A stretch of 64,000 nucleotides of DNA from Nematopogon swammerdamellus (GCA_946902875.1 OX336338.1:13631971-13695970), one strand, 5' to 3'. Shown: positions 44,098 through 55,835, counted from the first letter of the stretch. The notes: a model not told the origin generated them from the sequence alone. A program made the numbers and translations.

Positions 44098-47000
44098 TGT
44101 GATGGAATCACACAAGGTAAAAAGATAAATATATAGTCAATAGTAATTCAAAGCTAAAATATAGAACATTAAAACTTTTCATTAAAATATTAATAAAATA
44201 ATTTAAATTACAATTTAACTAATCACCTAATAAATTCAAACGTGACTGCACACTCCACTAAGAAATAAATTGGCGCGAACGGCCATTACAATACGACGCG
44301 CAATTAGACAAACAAGAAATATAATAACATCAGTTGGTTCGCATATAAAACACTATAGAGCGCCGAGGCGGGGAAGGTAGCATGAGGTAATCCTGACACG
44401 CGGTGAGAGGGGAACAAGACATGGGCGCGTACGAAACAGCGGAGAGGTGAGGTAAGAAGACGCGCGTCTTGCGGGCGCGGGGACGGAGACCGTGGTATCA
44501 TCACGCCGTTGGAGGCGCGGCTTGAGGTAGCGAGTCAATGGGCGCGAGGAGTGATTATTTCGCTGCGAGTTGTTAGTATGAAAGAATGAATTATTGTCAG
44601 GACACGAGCGTGACACGCCCATACCGCAGGGTCACCGTACGTTTTGTTCCTACGTGTCAGAAACGTGACAAGCTCATACTATTAATTTATTTTTATCTCC
44701 ATACTAAATTTGTGTCAGGACACGAATGTGTCATGGCCATACTGTGGAGCTACGGTTCGTTTTGTTCCTGCTTGTCCAATTCGTGTCGAGCCCATACTAA
44801 TAATCTAATTTTATCTCCATACTAAAATAGTATCAGGACACGAATGTGACACGGCCATACTACGAGGCCGCCGTTCGATTTGTTCCTGCGTGTCACAACC
44901 GTGTCCAGCCTATACTAAAAATTAAATTCTATCTCCATACGAAATTTCGCGCTGTGACACGAACGTGTCACGGCCATACTACGAGGCAACCGAGCGATTT
45001 GTTCCTGCGTGTCAAAAACGTGTCACGGCCATACTACGAGGGCGCCGCTCGATTTGTTCCTGCATGTCCGATTCGTGTCGAGTCCATACTAATGATTCAA
45101 TTTTATCTCCATACTAAATTTGTGTCAGGACACGAATGTGACACGGCCATACTATGAGGTCGCTGGACTATTTGTTCCTGCGTGTCTGGATTCTGGACAT
45201 GACGGAGTTTATGGGAATTTGAAGTTTCGTGATCTGTGTGAAGATATCGCACAGGGGCTAAAATTATTTTAATAATTATTTATTAGTGATTCAAACTAAA
45301 ACACTAAACATTTTATAAAGGGAAGAGTATATAAACAAAGTACCAGTTATTAAACAAAAACATTAAATAAAACAAAACAACGTTTCATTGAGTATGACGC
45401 CAACATTCAAATAAATATCCGTTGGAGCGTGCGCGCGGGGCGGAGAGAGGTATGAGGTAAACAAGACAAGGGGCGAGGTATTACCGAGCTGCGGGCGCGC
45501 GTGGGCCGCGGGGCGAGGCGGAGCGACCTGAGGTAATTTGTCAAGCGGTGCGGGAGGGGTTTTCGTTAAGCGATGTTAGTATGAAGGAATGGTTTCGTGT
45601 CCTGACATGAATAAAACACGACTATGGTAAGGAGATTTCGATTGGTTTCTGCGTGTCCAGGTTCCGTACATGAATAGTATTATCAAACACGGAAGATGGT
45701 ATCACGCATGTACAGGAATTAATATATAGACAATAAGAAAACTAACAACTTGGAACGTTAACATTTTAAATGAAAATATTCGAAGAATATAGACGATATT
45801 AAACAAAAATATATAAATAAAACACTCCGTTATGGCGCTAAAAGTCGACTTATTAATAGAGCACATGTAATAACATCAATTAATTTATATAACAAAAGCA
45901 ACAGTTCTCTGCATACGGAGATGCACAATGGGTGCGGGGAAGTGGTGTTAAAACCACCGAAGTAGAGGTAAAGCGCATCGCTGACGAGCGAAACAGCTTT
46001 AGGTACCATGTGGAAGGTACGAAGAGGGTTTGTTTTCCCTCCAAAATCGAATTTATATCGTGTCCGAAACGTGTCCAGTTCATACTAAAATCATAAAATT
46101 ATTCTCCATACAAAATTACGAGTCCGGACAGAAACGTGACACGGCCATACTACGAGGCAGCCGATCGATTTGTTCCTGCGTGACACAAACGTGTCCAGCC
46201 CATACTAAAATTCATAATTCGATCTCCATACAAAATTACGCTCCGTGACACGAACGTGTCATGGCCATACTAGGAGGCCACCGTTCGATTTGTTCCTGCG
46301 TGTCAGGATTGTGACACGAGGAAAGATTATAAAAGGAGAGGGAGGGGAGCGTGGGGAGTTCAGTCTGTTTTGGGAGTCGAAGGAGACGGTCGTGCGTATT
46401 TAGCGAGAGTCCAGGTACGAAAGTTGGTACTGCTCCGCTCGCGTGAGTTTTCGAATAAATTCGGGAAACGAAGTTTCGCTCAGCTTCGCTCGCGTGTATT
46501 TTCGGTTGGGTTTTATTAGTGAATATTTTCGCTCGGCTTCGCTCGCGTGTATTTTTGATTGGGTTTTCTTAGTAAATGGTTTGGTAAATAAACCGGTGAA
46601 TATAATTAATTTAATTTCGTAAAATTTAGTGTGGGAACTTCTGTAAAGCTTTCGGAGTTACAGATGAAGGTGTCTGGATTCTGTAATTTTGGGGGTGATA
46701 TAGGGGTTGTCAACTAGTTTTACGGAAAATATTTTGGATGTTCTTTTTGAGCCTTTTGAGTTCTGGATGAAGGCGTCTGGATTCTGGAATCTTGACTGGT
46801 GATGGAAGGACTTCCAAAGAGGTTTTACAATGACACTATGTCCGAACTGGCTTACCATGAGGACTGGTACATTGGGAAGGTTTTCTTAGTACATAAATGA
46901 TTTTGTAAAGAAACCGGTGAATAGAGTTTGTTGTTTCGTAAATTTTAGTGTGGGAACTTCTGTAAAGCTTTCGGAGTTACAGATGAAGGTGTCTGGATTC

Positions 47001-49010
47001 TGTAATTTTGGGGGTGATATAGGGGTTTTCAACTAGTTTGCGAAAAATATTTTGGATGTTCTTTTTGAGCCTTTTGAGTTCTGGATGAAGGCGTCTGGAT
47101 TCTGGAATCTTGACTGGTGATGGAAGGACTTCCAAATAGCTTTTACAATGACACTATGTCCGAACTGGCCTACCATGAGGACTGGTACATTGGGAAGGTT
47201 TTAAATTGGATTAACATATATTGTGCTGGGACCTGATCTTAAATTACACGCAAATAAGGGAAGTCAGTGAATAGAGGTTGTTTAATTTCGTGAATATTAG
47301 TGTGGGGATCTCTGTAAAGCTTTCGGAGTTACAGATGAAGGTGTCTGGATTCTGTAATTTTGGGGGTGATATAGGGGTTGTCAACTAGTTTTACGGAAAA
47401 TATTTTGGATGTTCTTTTTGAGCCTTTTGAGTTCTGGATGAAGGCGTCTGGATTCTGGAATCTTGACTGGTGATGGAAGGACTTCCAAAGAGCTTTTACA
47501 ATGACACTATGTCCGAACTGGCCTACCATGAGGACTAGTACATTGGGAAGGTATTTTAAAATATAGGGAAAATTAAAAGAAACAAAACCCGATTTTTAAA
47601 TTCGTAAATTCTACGTATATAAGAGTGTTTGAACCACGCGTAATTATTAAAAAAATATGTCGGTTTTAAATATGTAAAATCAGTGGTTTTACCGTATTTT
47701 GACATAAAAGTATATTTTTATTAAGTGTTAACTTCGCGAATAGATTCAGTGGCGGGTGTTGTGGTTTCGTTTGAATTTAATATTTTACGCTATTCTATTT
47801 GTAATGGTGTTTTATTTAAGGTGATTTTAGTGAATCGTGTCAGACCGATTAGGATAGTGGAATTCTAAGGTAAATTTTGTAATATATGTACATGCAACAT
47901 TCTGGCTAGTTACGTTTTAGGTCGTGGGGAGATTGCGTAAATCAGGTTTAAATATACCTGTATAGGTTATATAGATTATGATCAGCACACAATTTTAATA
48001 AACCCTTAAGAAAATATTCCTAAATGATTTCGGTGAAAGGTGGACCCCTGACCGCATCATTTGGAATAAAACAATTTCTGTAGGTATATCAATAGATAGC
48101 CACAGAAATGTAAACCATAACATACACTATACACTCACAATTAAAAGCATACACTTCTGCCTTTAGGGAGGACAAAAGAATATCTTTTGAACTCCAACAT
48201 AACACTACGAGATTAAATTGGTAAATCTGTCTGAAGATGTATATTTTGTACAGATTAGAAAACGGGGACTCCTAGGAACAAATAATAAATTTGTAACTTA
48301 AGTACAAATTTATCTGCGTTGGGAGTCACGGGGACTGGCGATGGATAAATATCGTATGGACAGAGGGTCCATACGAATTTAGTGGAGCCAGTTCCACAAA
48401 CCCCTTCAGGGGGGGTTTCAATAAAAGTTTGTATTGTTGAAGTTCTAAAATATAGAAGAAAATATAAACAATAGATTTCATCTATTGAATGGCACAACAA
48501 AATTAAGCTATCAAGTAATACATTGATCATAATTTAATAATAACAATAACACAAACATCAGAACACTTTTCATTTCGAATTTTGGCGGGTCTCACAAGCT
48601 CGCAAGCGAGGCGCGTGAGCGCGCTGTCGAAGCGTGCACATAGAACACAGAGGGAAACCAGAAGGGTTTAATGACTATAGATGAATGAGCAATTAGTTTA
48701 GTAAGTGTTTTAAAAGTTGATATTAGAATTTACTAGAATAGATTTAGGAAATGAGAGTTAGTACTCTGAGTTATTACGGTACACAACGACTTTCTGGAAA
48801 GGAAGTAATAATTGGGTCCATTTTACAGGAAATATGTGTACGAATTAGCGACACTGTTTCTGACAAACCTAGAGATCACTTGAAAGCTATACGCTGGCCA
48901 TATTTCGATTCTTTATATTCTAGTTGTTCTAGAGCTATAGAGTTGATTTTTTAATAATTCTGCCTTTAATAATTTAATAAAACAATAGCTATAAGGGCGA
49001 GTTTATTACA
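44098..49010 (+). repeat. right 4,913-bp terminal repeat
   Basis: Same length and order as the left repeat, with repeat clusters at 44591-45195 and 46045-46315, core promoter at 46328-46393, triplicated unit at 46625-47553 and AATAAA near 48976. Differences seen: T at 44911 (C at 29256) and G at 46822 (C at 31167). If transcribed, its promoter would point into UNC93 exon sequence. Confidence 0.9.
46328..46393 (+). promoter_or_regulatory. core promoter, right LTR
   Basis: Identical to 30673-30738. It lies about 3 kb upstream of the UNC93 exon on the same strand, so read-through or chimeric transcripts are possible. Confidence 0.6.
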
Positions 49011-49209
49011 CAGTGCTTAAATTCGTGTTGCCAGATTGTGAAGATTATATTACCTAATAATGTAATCGGTATTTATCGTATAATAAATACGGTACATACC
49101 GATAATTACGGGTAAATCTGTACACATAGCAACCCTCAACGCTGTTTTGACAGATAGACAGTGGAGCCAACATAACGGCGAAGGGAAGATTTAGTTGAAA
49201 CGCTCTCTA
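49011..49209 (+). mobile_element. right part of the MITE split by the giant element
   Basis: Begins with the right CAGT duplication (49011-49014) and ends with the ~50-bp TIR (49158-49209) matching 28375-28426 inverted. An internal hairpin-rich GGTATTTATCGTATAATAAA region is at about 49069. Confidence 0.85.
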
Positions 49210-49338
49210 GTTATGTATGGTATGGCTGCATGTAACTGATTCCTATAATATGGTAGCCGTTGTTACGTGGGAGCCGTTCTCCGCTAATGGGGCTATGCTG
49301 AATGAAACATTTATAACAAGATTGTTTGTGTTCGGCAG

Positions 49339-49564
49339 TTCTGTCGTCGGGCGCGCACGGCGGCGGCGGCCACCGCGGCAACAGCACCGCCACCGCCGAG
49401 GCTCTCCAGCTGTGCGGAGCTAACTTCTGCGTGATCGGCAACCCCGGCAACGAGAACCTTGAGCGGCCGCCCGACAGTGAAATCTACGAAATAAGCGGCA
49501 TCTATCTGGCATGTGTCGTCGTAGCTGTCCTCATGGTCGTCTTCCTCGTCGATCCGCTCTCCAG
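49339..49564 (+). CDS. UNC93-like transporter, second coding exon
   Basis: Continues the UNC93-like protein: the two leading bases complete the valine codon opened by the first exon. It encodes 75 residues. A glycine/histidine-rich, low-complexity segment with an NST glycosylation motif is followed by a cysteine pair in LCGANFCV, then the family-typical LERPPDSEIYEISGIYL leading into a hydrophobic helix (ACVVVAVLMVVFLV) and DPLS. The segment before the helix is therefore probably the large non-cytosolic loop between two membrane spans. The acceptor is GTTCGGCAG at 49338, the donor CTCCAG/GTTTGT at 49564/49565, leaving phase 2. High GC and coherent coding contrast with the flanks. The next exon was not found up to 64000. 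Confidence 0.88.
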
Positions 49565-49569
49565 GTTTG

Positions 49570-50590
49570 TCACTTGTCACTTTATCATTAAGTGGATTCG
49601 GTCTGGTAGGTTCGACCGAGGAAGCATTTAGAGACGGGGAGAGTATCTGTAAAACATTATGACTATTGTAGAGTTTGGGTGATGGATGATTGGAGGGCAG
49701 GACGTATGTGCGTAAACGCTTTATAACCGGGTGCCGTCGTCGTATGGGTATCAAACTTCGGACGATCGACGATTTCGATTGCGAACCACGCAAAGTGCAG
49801 CCACGTTTTTGCAGAGATGTGAAAATATTAATCGAACTTTGTTTCAACATAACAAAAATGGAACAAGGCTATTATGTTGGTTAAAGTTGGTCATACATCA
49901 TATCATAAAGTAGATATAAACGTGTTATAACAATCCAAAATCTTAAACTCTTTAGGTAGATACGTATTTCCCCTAAGTAAACAATTCATCTGAATTTATA
50001 ACACCAACAGCAACCAACCAGCTCGTAAATTTTAAAACTCAAAAGCTTATCTAAGTGGCGCAGATGGTCTCTACTCACGGCTACAGTTCGCGTATTTACT
50101 CGTATTTAACCAAAATACTCTGGAACACGCGTATTTGCTCAGAATTAAGATAAAATACTTTTGTACAAGTCGAACTGTTGAGAAACCATTTACATTAGAT
50201 TATTGTGAGTGTGTCAGGGACGACAATCAAACAAAATACGTGTTTTATAAAAAAAAGATTGAAACTAAATTAACAGAGATGCATTCTACTGTTGACAAAT
50301 GTTTGTTTTCCGTTAAAAAGGCGGTCAAGTACAAACTGCCTTTTCACATATACATATTATATCGATTCGTTCTATATACGAATATACTGAAGATATCGTG
50401 ACCTTGGCTGTACCCTATAAGTGTGTATTTTTACTTTCGAGCGACTGTAAGGAGAAAGGAAGTATTGTAATCGTCCAAAATTTCGAAGTTGAGATTTCGA
50501 CTGATTTGGGCTATATATCATTCAACGATCCCAAAAAAGTGATTTTGAAGAACATGTATGTGTGTGTGTGTGAGGGTGTGTCTGTGTGTG
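49570..50590. other. intron sequence, nothing recognised
   Basis: Short frames only. A (TG)n tract occurs at 50557-50597. Confidence 0.4.
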
Positions 50591-50599
50591 TGTGTGTCC

Positions 50600-50900
50600 G
50601 TCCAGCGACCATGCGCCTCAACCGCTCAACCGATTTCGTTCAAAATTCGTATTTAGTAGTTTGAAACGATTATCTAGGGGTACCTTTTTTAGTTTTTTTA
50701 AATTCGAAAAAATAAGGGTAGCTGTCATACAAAATTTGTCTATGGCAATGTGTCCAGCGAGACGTTGCGCCTAAACCGCTCAACCGATTTAGTTTAAAAC
50801 TCATATTTAGTAGTTTGAAACAATTATCTAGGGGTACCTTTTTTTAGTTTTTTTTTATTTAAAAAAATAAGGGTAGCTGTCATACAAATTATTTCGATAA
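50600..50900 (+). repeat. two tandem ~150-bp units
   Basis: Both carry CCGCTCAACCGATTT, TTTAGTAGTTTGAAAC, TTATCTAGGGGTACC and AAGGGTAGCTGTCATAC. The start-to-start spacing is about 150 bp. Confidence 0.75.
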
Positions 50901-51244
50901 GGTCGATTTTCTCAAAAATGGCTCCAACGATTTTTATTATATTTTCCACATAGAAGCCCTGTTACTAGCCTAAAAAGATACCATTATCAGTTTTTTCAGG
51001 AAAACTCAAAAAAAGGTGGCTGTCATACAAACGAAGGTTTCTTTCTATTAAATATTGCATACAAAATGTTTGTTGCTAGCGCCTAACTAATTCAACGGAA
51101 CTGTCCTGTCAGTATATTTTGAATTTCGAACATAAAAACCTTGAGTTCGCCAAACAAGCGAGAAAGTCAGTGGGGTATTACCCTACCATTTATTATTCTT
51201 GTACCTATATTATTACCTATAATAAAATCCAACGTCTGCTTTCT

Positions 51245-51430
51245 GTCTGAGTGTCTGAGTGTATGTCTGTCTGTCCGCTTATAACTCGAGAACCACTGAA
51301 CCGATTTTAATAAAACAAAATTCTACGGATAGCTTGATTCTTCCCATCAACTATAGGCTACTTATTATCACGCTAAATAGCTTATGAGGTTAGCAGTGAA
51401 GTGAAATATGAGAGCGGGCGGAGCCGCGGG
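51245..51430 (+). repeat. SINE-like repeat
   Basis: TCTGTCTGAGTGTCTGAG, AACCACTGAACCGATTTTAA and the end GGGCGGAGCCGCGGGCAC, a lepidopteran short retroelement signature. Confidence 0.5.
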
Positions 51431-51508
51431 CACAGCTTGTGTACCTATACAACGTATAATACAATAGGTATATTAAATATGTTTATCCTACACATCGATC
51501 ACTTTATT

Positions 51509-51555
51509 TACTTCTATGTATCTCCTCGTATGTAACGAGGAGATACATAGAAGTA
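51509..51555. repeat. perfect 21-bp hairpin
   Basis: Arms 51509-51529 and 51535-51555 (starting TACTTCTATGTATCTCCTCG) are exact complements around a 5-base ATGTA loop. Confidence 0.85.
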
Positions 51556-51633
51556 TTAACTTACTTAACAAAATTATTACAAGTTCAAAATACGTCTCTT
51601 AAAAAGCTTGAAATAAAACTTACATTACAAATT

Positions 51634-52735
51634 TTAAAAACCCCTGACACATCAGCAACCTTTAAAAAGTAATAAATAATTTCCTCTTAATAAATGAAAG
51701 GCGTCGGGGGGCCGCTAAATAAAAAAATAAAACTCGGTCCTCCGGCACCCCGAGATAGCCGGTTGAATACGGAACCTCAAAAATATGGCAGCGAGAGCTT
51801 TCCTTGTCTCGAACAACAGAATCCTCCAGAAACTCAACCGTTACACTTTTATGTGACTATAAAAGTATATACAGGCGTGTAAACGATACTTGTAGGTATT
51901 TAGACGTGACTTAAAATCCGGGTCGGGGCCTTTATGTTCGCTTCAGAAAGAAAAACCCACCTAGAGGCCCAGTGTGACTGGGATTCAGCTGGTAGAAAAC
52001 AACAGACGTAACAAACACACCCAAAATTCTTCACGGCTCGCTCCATTTCACTAATAGTTATTGTTTGTTTAGTCGGTCTGGTGAAACCCACATAGGACCT
52101 TTAGATTATTAGAACTTTGGATGTAGTGTATGAATTGAGAGTCATTGAAAATGTAGGACAGTAGACCAACTACCTATGTTTCTCGACAATGATTATTTTT
52201 TTTTTACCCCCGAAGCAAAAGAGGGGTGTTATATTATAATAATTCATTATAAGTTTAACGCCTGTGTCTGTCTGTGTGTGATTTTTTTTTTATTATTTGA
52301 AAGCTGATTTAACCGGCATTATTCTTAACTATGTTTGATAAAGATCAGGTACGCAGATTCGAAAATCATCGGCACCCTTCCTAATTGATGAAGGGATCTC
52401 AGCTGTAAAATGGAAATTTATTACGCTTTCACTCGTCGCCTTTAAGTAATATGCTTATCTATGCTGATCTATGGCACACGCAGTACCTATTCAAGTCATT
52501 TAGAAGATTTTTTTTACAATATAATTAATTATGAAATGTGCCTATACCCAAAACAATAAAACTATATTATTGCAAGTTCAAATAATTACTCGGTTGGGTG
52601 ACGTCTCGCGTCGCCCGAACCGCGCAGCTCTTAGTTTTATTTTATTTACTTAGTGGTCCCCCGACGCCTTTAAGTAACTAAACGGAAATTATTAAGAACT
52701 TTTTAAGGGTTGTTGAAGTGTCGGGGGTTTTTTAA
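51634..52735. mobile_element. ~1.1-kb TIR element
   Basis: The ends CCCCTGACAC and CAGCAACCTTTAAAAAG match inverted GTGTCGGGGG and CTTTTTAAGGGTTG. Inverted similarity continues for more than 80 bp through GGCGTCGGGGGRCC. TTAA occurs at both extremities (51634-51637 and 52732-52735). No transposase frame. Related arms are at 55560-55835 and 62329-62493. Confidence 0.65.
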
Positions 52736-53084
52736 ATGTGTAATTAGATAAATTGTCACATTGGCAAACTAGCGTTGCGTTGAACAGTGTATTGCCGTAC
52801 CCTTGCCTTGTATTGTCGCATGCGCTACTTCCCGCTAGCAAAGGACACGGCAAGCAAACATCACCATCCTAATGTATGCAGATATTGGCAATAAACCGAG
52901 CAGCTTCGTCAAGGGTAACGCTTCCCACAACCCGACATTGAGAGAGGAGTCCAGGTCGAGGACGAGGTCGGTCCGTACGCTACCTACCTCTCGATATCTC
53001 GATTCGATACGCAGGCGCCTTATTATAACCAATCTCCTCCTGAGAATGATCACACTTTTTTTGTGTACATTGACGTGAATGGCT

Positions 53085-53300
53085 GCATCATCTGCTCGCT
53101 ACGCCGCCAGTCCTGCCGCGTGCGTGCCGCGTGTCCTGCCGGAACTTGAAGCCATCTCAGTACTTCACTTACATTGAATTGGTCGGTCGGAAATCACGCT
53201 CTACTTTTCCGTAGCGTTCCCGGCCTTCATTTAGTGCGGTGGTACCATTTTTCCGTTTAACCCTAACCCCTATCACTTACTTAAGGTAAGGGAAGGGGCC
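53085..53300 (-). mobile_element. diverged SINE (family sharing body with 14745-15050)
   Basis: TTACATTGAATTGGTCGG, CATTTAGTGCGGTGGTACC and TAAGGTAAGGGAAGGGGCC match the shared SINE body, in the same orientation as the 5S-headed copy. Confidence 0.55.
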
Positions 53301-53451
53301 AGAATTCTAACCTTGGAGAGACTCGTGTTCAGGAAATGCACTTGGTACTCGGAAAGAGAAAGAAAGTGGATCACCAACGGGGATGGACTCCGCGGCCTTC
53401 CGCTTAGCTTACTAAGCAAGGCCTTTACCCCCTTGGTCACGCGAGCCGCAC

Positions 53452-53479
53452 GGGGGGGGGGGGGGGGGGGGGGGGGGGG
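53452..53479 (+). repeat. G28 homopolymer
   Basis: An uninterrupted run of 28 G, with quadruplex-forming potential. Its length may not be reliable. A CG-rich islet follows at 53560-53650. Confidence 0.7.
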
Positions 53480-53754
53480 TGAGGAGGCTGCATGTGTAAT
53501 GCGCGGGCCATCAATCAACGATTTTTTTCACGCGACGACCTCTCAGCGCAAGGTGAAACCACAGGTCGCGTCGTGGTGGCGCACGGAGACGGGCGAGCGG
53601 CGGGGCGGGGCGCGGCGCGGAGACGCGTGAGCGTGCGCGCGAGTCGATCTTTTTTTGCAAATAAAAATACAAGACACATACCATTCTGGTAATAAAAAAA
53701 CTGGTTTGACTCTCTTCCAGAACTTCTTTGTGAATAAAGCAACGAATTCTATAT

Positions 53755-54030
53755 TTTCAACCGACTTCAAAAGGAGGAGGTTCTCAATTCGACTGTATGT
53801 TTTTACGCGATTACTCCGCCAATTATGAAACGATTTTGATGATTCGATTTTCGATTTTTTAATAAATGGATTGTTTGTTTGGTAGGTCATACATCAGAAG
53901 TGGTCCCATATAAATTTTATCGAAATTGATTCAGCGGTTTTGTAAAAATCTACAAAAAACTATGGTTTGTGGTTACCTTCAGCAACTGTTTTGATGTGGA
54001 TTTTTTGAGCAATAAAAACATGAGCATGTC
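53755..54030 (+). repeat. interspersed repeat (ACCGACTTCAAAAGGAGGAG type)
   Basis: Starts AACCGACTTCAAAAGGAGG and contains ATTACTCCGCCAATTATG and ATTGATTCAGCGG, phrases typical of dispersed lepidopteran repeats. Non-coding. Confidence 0.5.
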
Positions 54031-54361
54031 GATACCTCAGCACTATACTGCAACAGCTCAAAATTTTGCTGTTTTGAGTTAAATATGCCACCATATAGCT
54101 TGAGGCTTATCCCAGTTCAATAAAGCACTTAGTTCCAAAGGACCATCAATGGTCCATCACACATACCTTGACGAAGATGTGCTCTCTGTTTCCAAAGCAA
54201 TTTCCAGACATTTGTCCGTTTCGGAGTTGTTGCAGTGTAGTATTGAGGTGTCGATGCACCTACTTGACTCATGGCGAATAATTCTGTACCACTTCAACCG
54301 ATTTCGATTTCGATTATTCTTTTTTATGTAATATTACTAAAAAGAATGAAATAAAAACTGT

Positions 54362-54535
54362 TTTAAAAAACATTGCACCGAGACGTTTTGATTCATATTC
54401 GGACCCTTGTGTTGAAGGCGGTACAAAAACACATGAAAATTGATAGGGTCCATCCCTTTTGTGCTTTTGTACCCTTTTCAGTGTACACTTTTCAGTTCTA
54501 GTTGTTTTTTTAAGTCGGTGCAATGTTTTTTAAAA
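54362..54535. mobile_element. short MITE-like fold-back
   Basis: TTTTAAAAAACATTGCACCG and its complement close a ~174-bp segment. Confidence 0.65.
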
Positions 54536-55184
54536 GAGTTTTTATTGTGTAATAAATAATTAATAAATATCTAGCTTGTACCTGCAGCTAAACTCGCGCG
54601 AAATTAAGTGCTTCTTCGCTTAGTTGAAAACTCAACTGAATCCCCTAACACTTTCGAATTAACAAGTGGCCTAGATGGCGCGAAGGAAGGAAGACTAAGA
54701 TACGGCGGACAGGTATCATCAGCATTTTATATTGTAGAGAGATAGAGGACGTGAATGAAATGATGAATGAATACCCTATTGTGGAATTGTCTTACAGTGC
54801 GTCCCACAATACGAAGATTTTAATTGTTCACTGTATGAGCTACGCTCTATGATTTTACTTCAAAGGTAGCACTTACTTACGAGTAGTATAATATATAGTC
54901 ATATATATCCTGACATATACTCAAATTAATTATAATGGATACAATGGCTAGTATGTACCGCAGAAGATCTTTAAACAAATAGGCACATTTATTACTCCAC
55001 TGCGATGAACATACATAAAACATGTAGTATTTTTGCATAATGCGATTTATGAAGCGTGCCTTTGACAATTATCTAATTTGAAAGATAATGTGCTCTTTTT
55101 GTGTTTGCCAACCTCGGATGGTGGGTCCAGTAAATACCAAGTAGTACTCAATATTCGTATGGTAATTCGTGATCGGATAAAAGC

Positions 55185-55315
55185 AGAGCGGGGCGGGGCG
55201 CGGGGGCCGCGGCTGCGGAGGCTCCGCGCCGCCGGCGCGGCGGCGGCGGCGGAGGCGGCAGACTGAGAAGACGGCCGCCGCCGCCGCCGCGCCGCGCCGC
55301 GCCGCCGCCGGAGCC
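55185..55315. other. CG-rich islet
   Basis: About 130 bp of GGGGCGGGGCGCGGG and (GCC)n sequence with partial inverted symmetry (GGCGGCGGCGG against CCGCCGCCGCC). Confidence 0.6.
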
Positions 55316-55559
55316 AATCGCTGTTATGTTGAAACCAGTACTAAAAGTTTATTTTACACCAACAAGAACTTGTCGGTCGAATCGAAATGGCTATGAAAAT
55401 ATATGTATTACCTATACCAGTGTTTTCCGCCCACCCACCTCAATAAAAGATAAACACTGAAATATCACCTTCGGCTGTGGCATAGCGCATAGGGGCTCAA
55501 AGCAGGTTATGCAGGCTGCATTACCTGCTATATCCGTGATTTGAGACTAAGTAAATTCC

Positions 55560-55835
55560 CGTCCAGCTCTGAGTGTTTATATTTTATTTACTTAGCGGTC
55601 CCCCGACTCCTTTATTAAGTAAGTAAACGGAAATTATTTTTGACTTTTTAAGGGTTGCGGGTTTTTCAATTTGTAATTTTACTTTTATTTCAAGCTTTTT
55701 TAAAAAAGACCGAATGCAAATTGGTCCACTTTTTAAGATAATAAATTTTTTTATTACTTGATTCCTTAATTACTTGAACACACACACGTTCAAATTATAA
55801 CACCCCTCTTTTTTCGTCGGGGGTTAAAAACAAAT
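55560..55835 (+). repeat. one-ended relative of the 51634-52735 element
   Basis: TTACTTAGCGGTCCCCCGAC, AAACGGAAATTATTTTTGAC and TTTTTCGTCGGGGGTTAAAA, with AATTGGTCCAC inside. The inverted partner is absent. Confidence 0.6.

Larger units (their letters stand above)
28443..49010 (+). mobile_element. 20.6-kb LTR-type element with giant terminal repeats
   Basis: Two direct terminal repeats of 4,913 bp each (offset 15,655) enclose a 10,742-bp interior. The ends are TGTGATGG and TTATTACA, i.e. TG...CA with a short TGTNAT inverted match, and the 4-bp CAGT occurs on both outer sides. These are hallmarks of integrase-type insertion of an LTR retroelement. However, no gag, protease, reverse transcriptase or integrase frame is present, nor a primer-binding site after the left repeat or a polypurine tract before the right one. 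The closest concept is a LARD (large retrotransposon derivative, non-autonomous). Orientation is set by the TATA/Inr and polyadenylation signals on the plus strand, the same direction as the host UNC93 gene. Only two base differences were noticed between the repeats, so insertion is very recent. Confidence 0.85.
20616..49338 (+). other. 28.7-kb UNC93 intron
   Basis: Bounded by GTGAGT at the left and a TTTGTGTTCGGCAG acceptor at the right, with codon phase preserved (one base plus two). It holds the 20.6-kb giant element plus a mariner remnant, MITEs and SINEs. The stretch 20620-21330 shows nothing recognised. Confidence 0.8.

Noticed and set aside
28443..49010. Integrated parasitoid (bracovirus-type) or other DNA virus segment
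   Set aside because: No viral genes, and long direct terminal repeats with a 4-bp duplication do not fit that integration mode.
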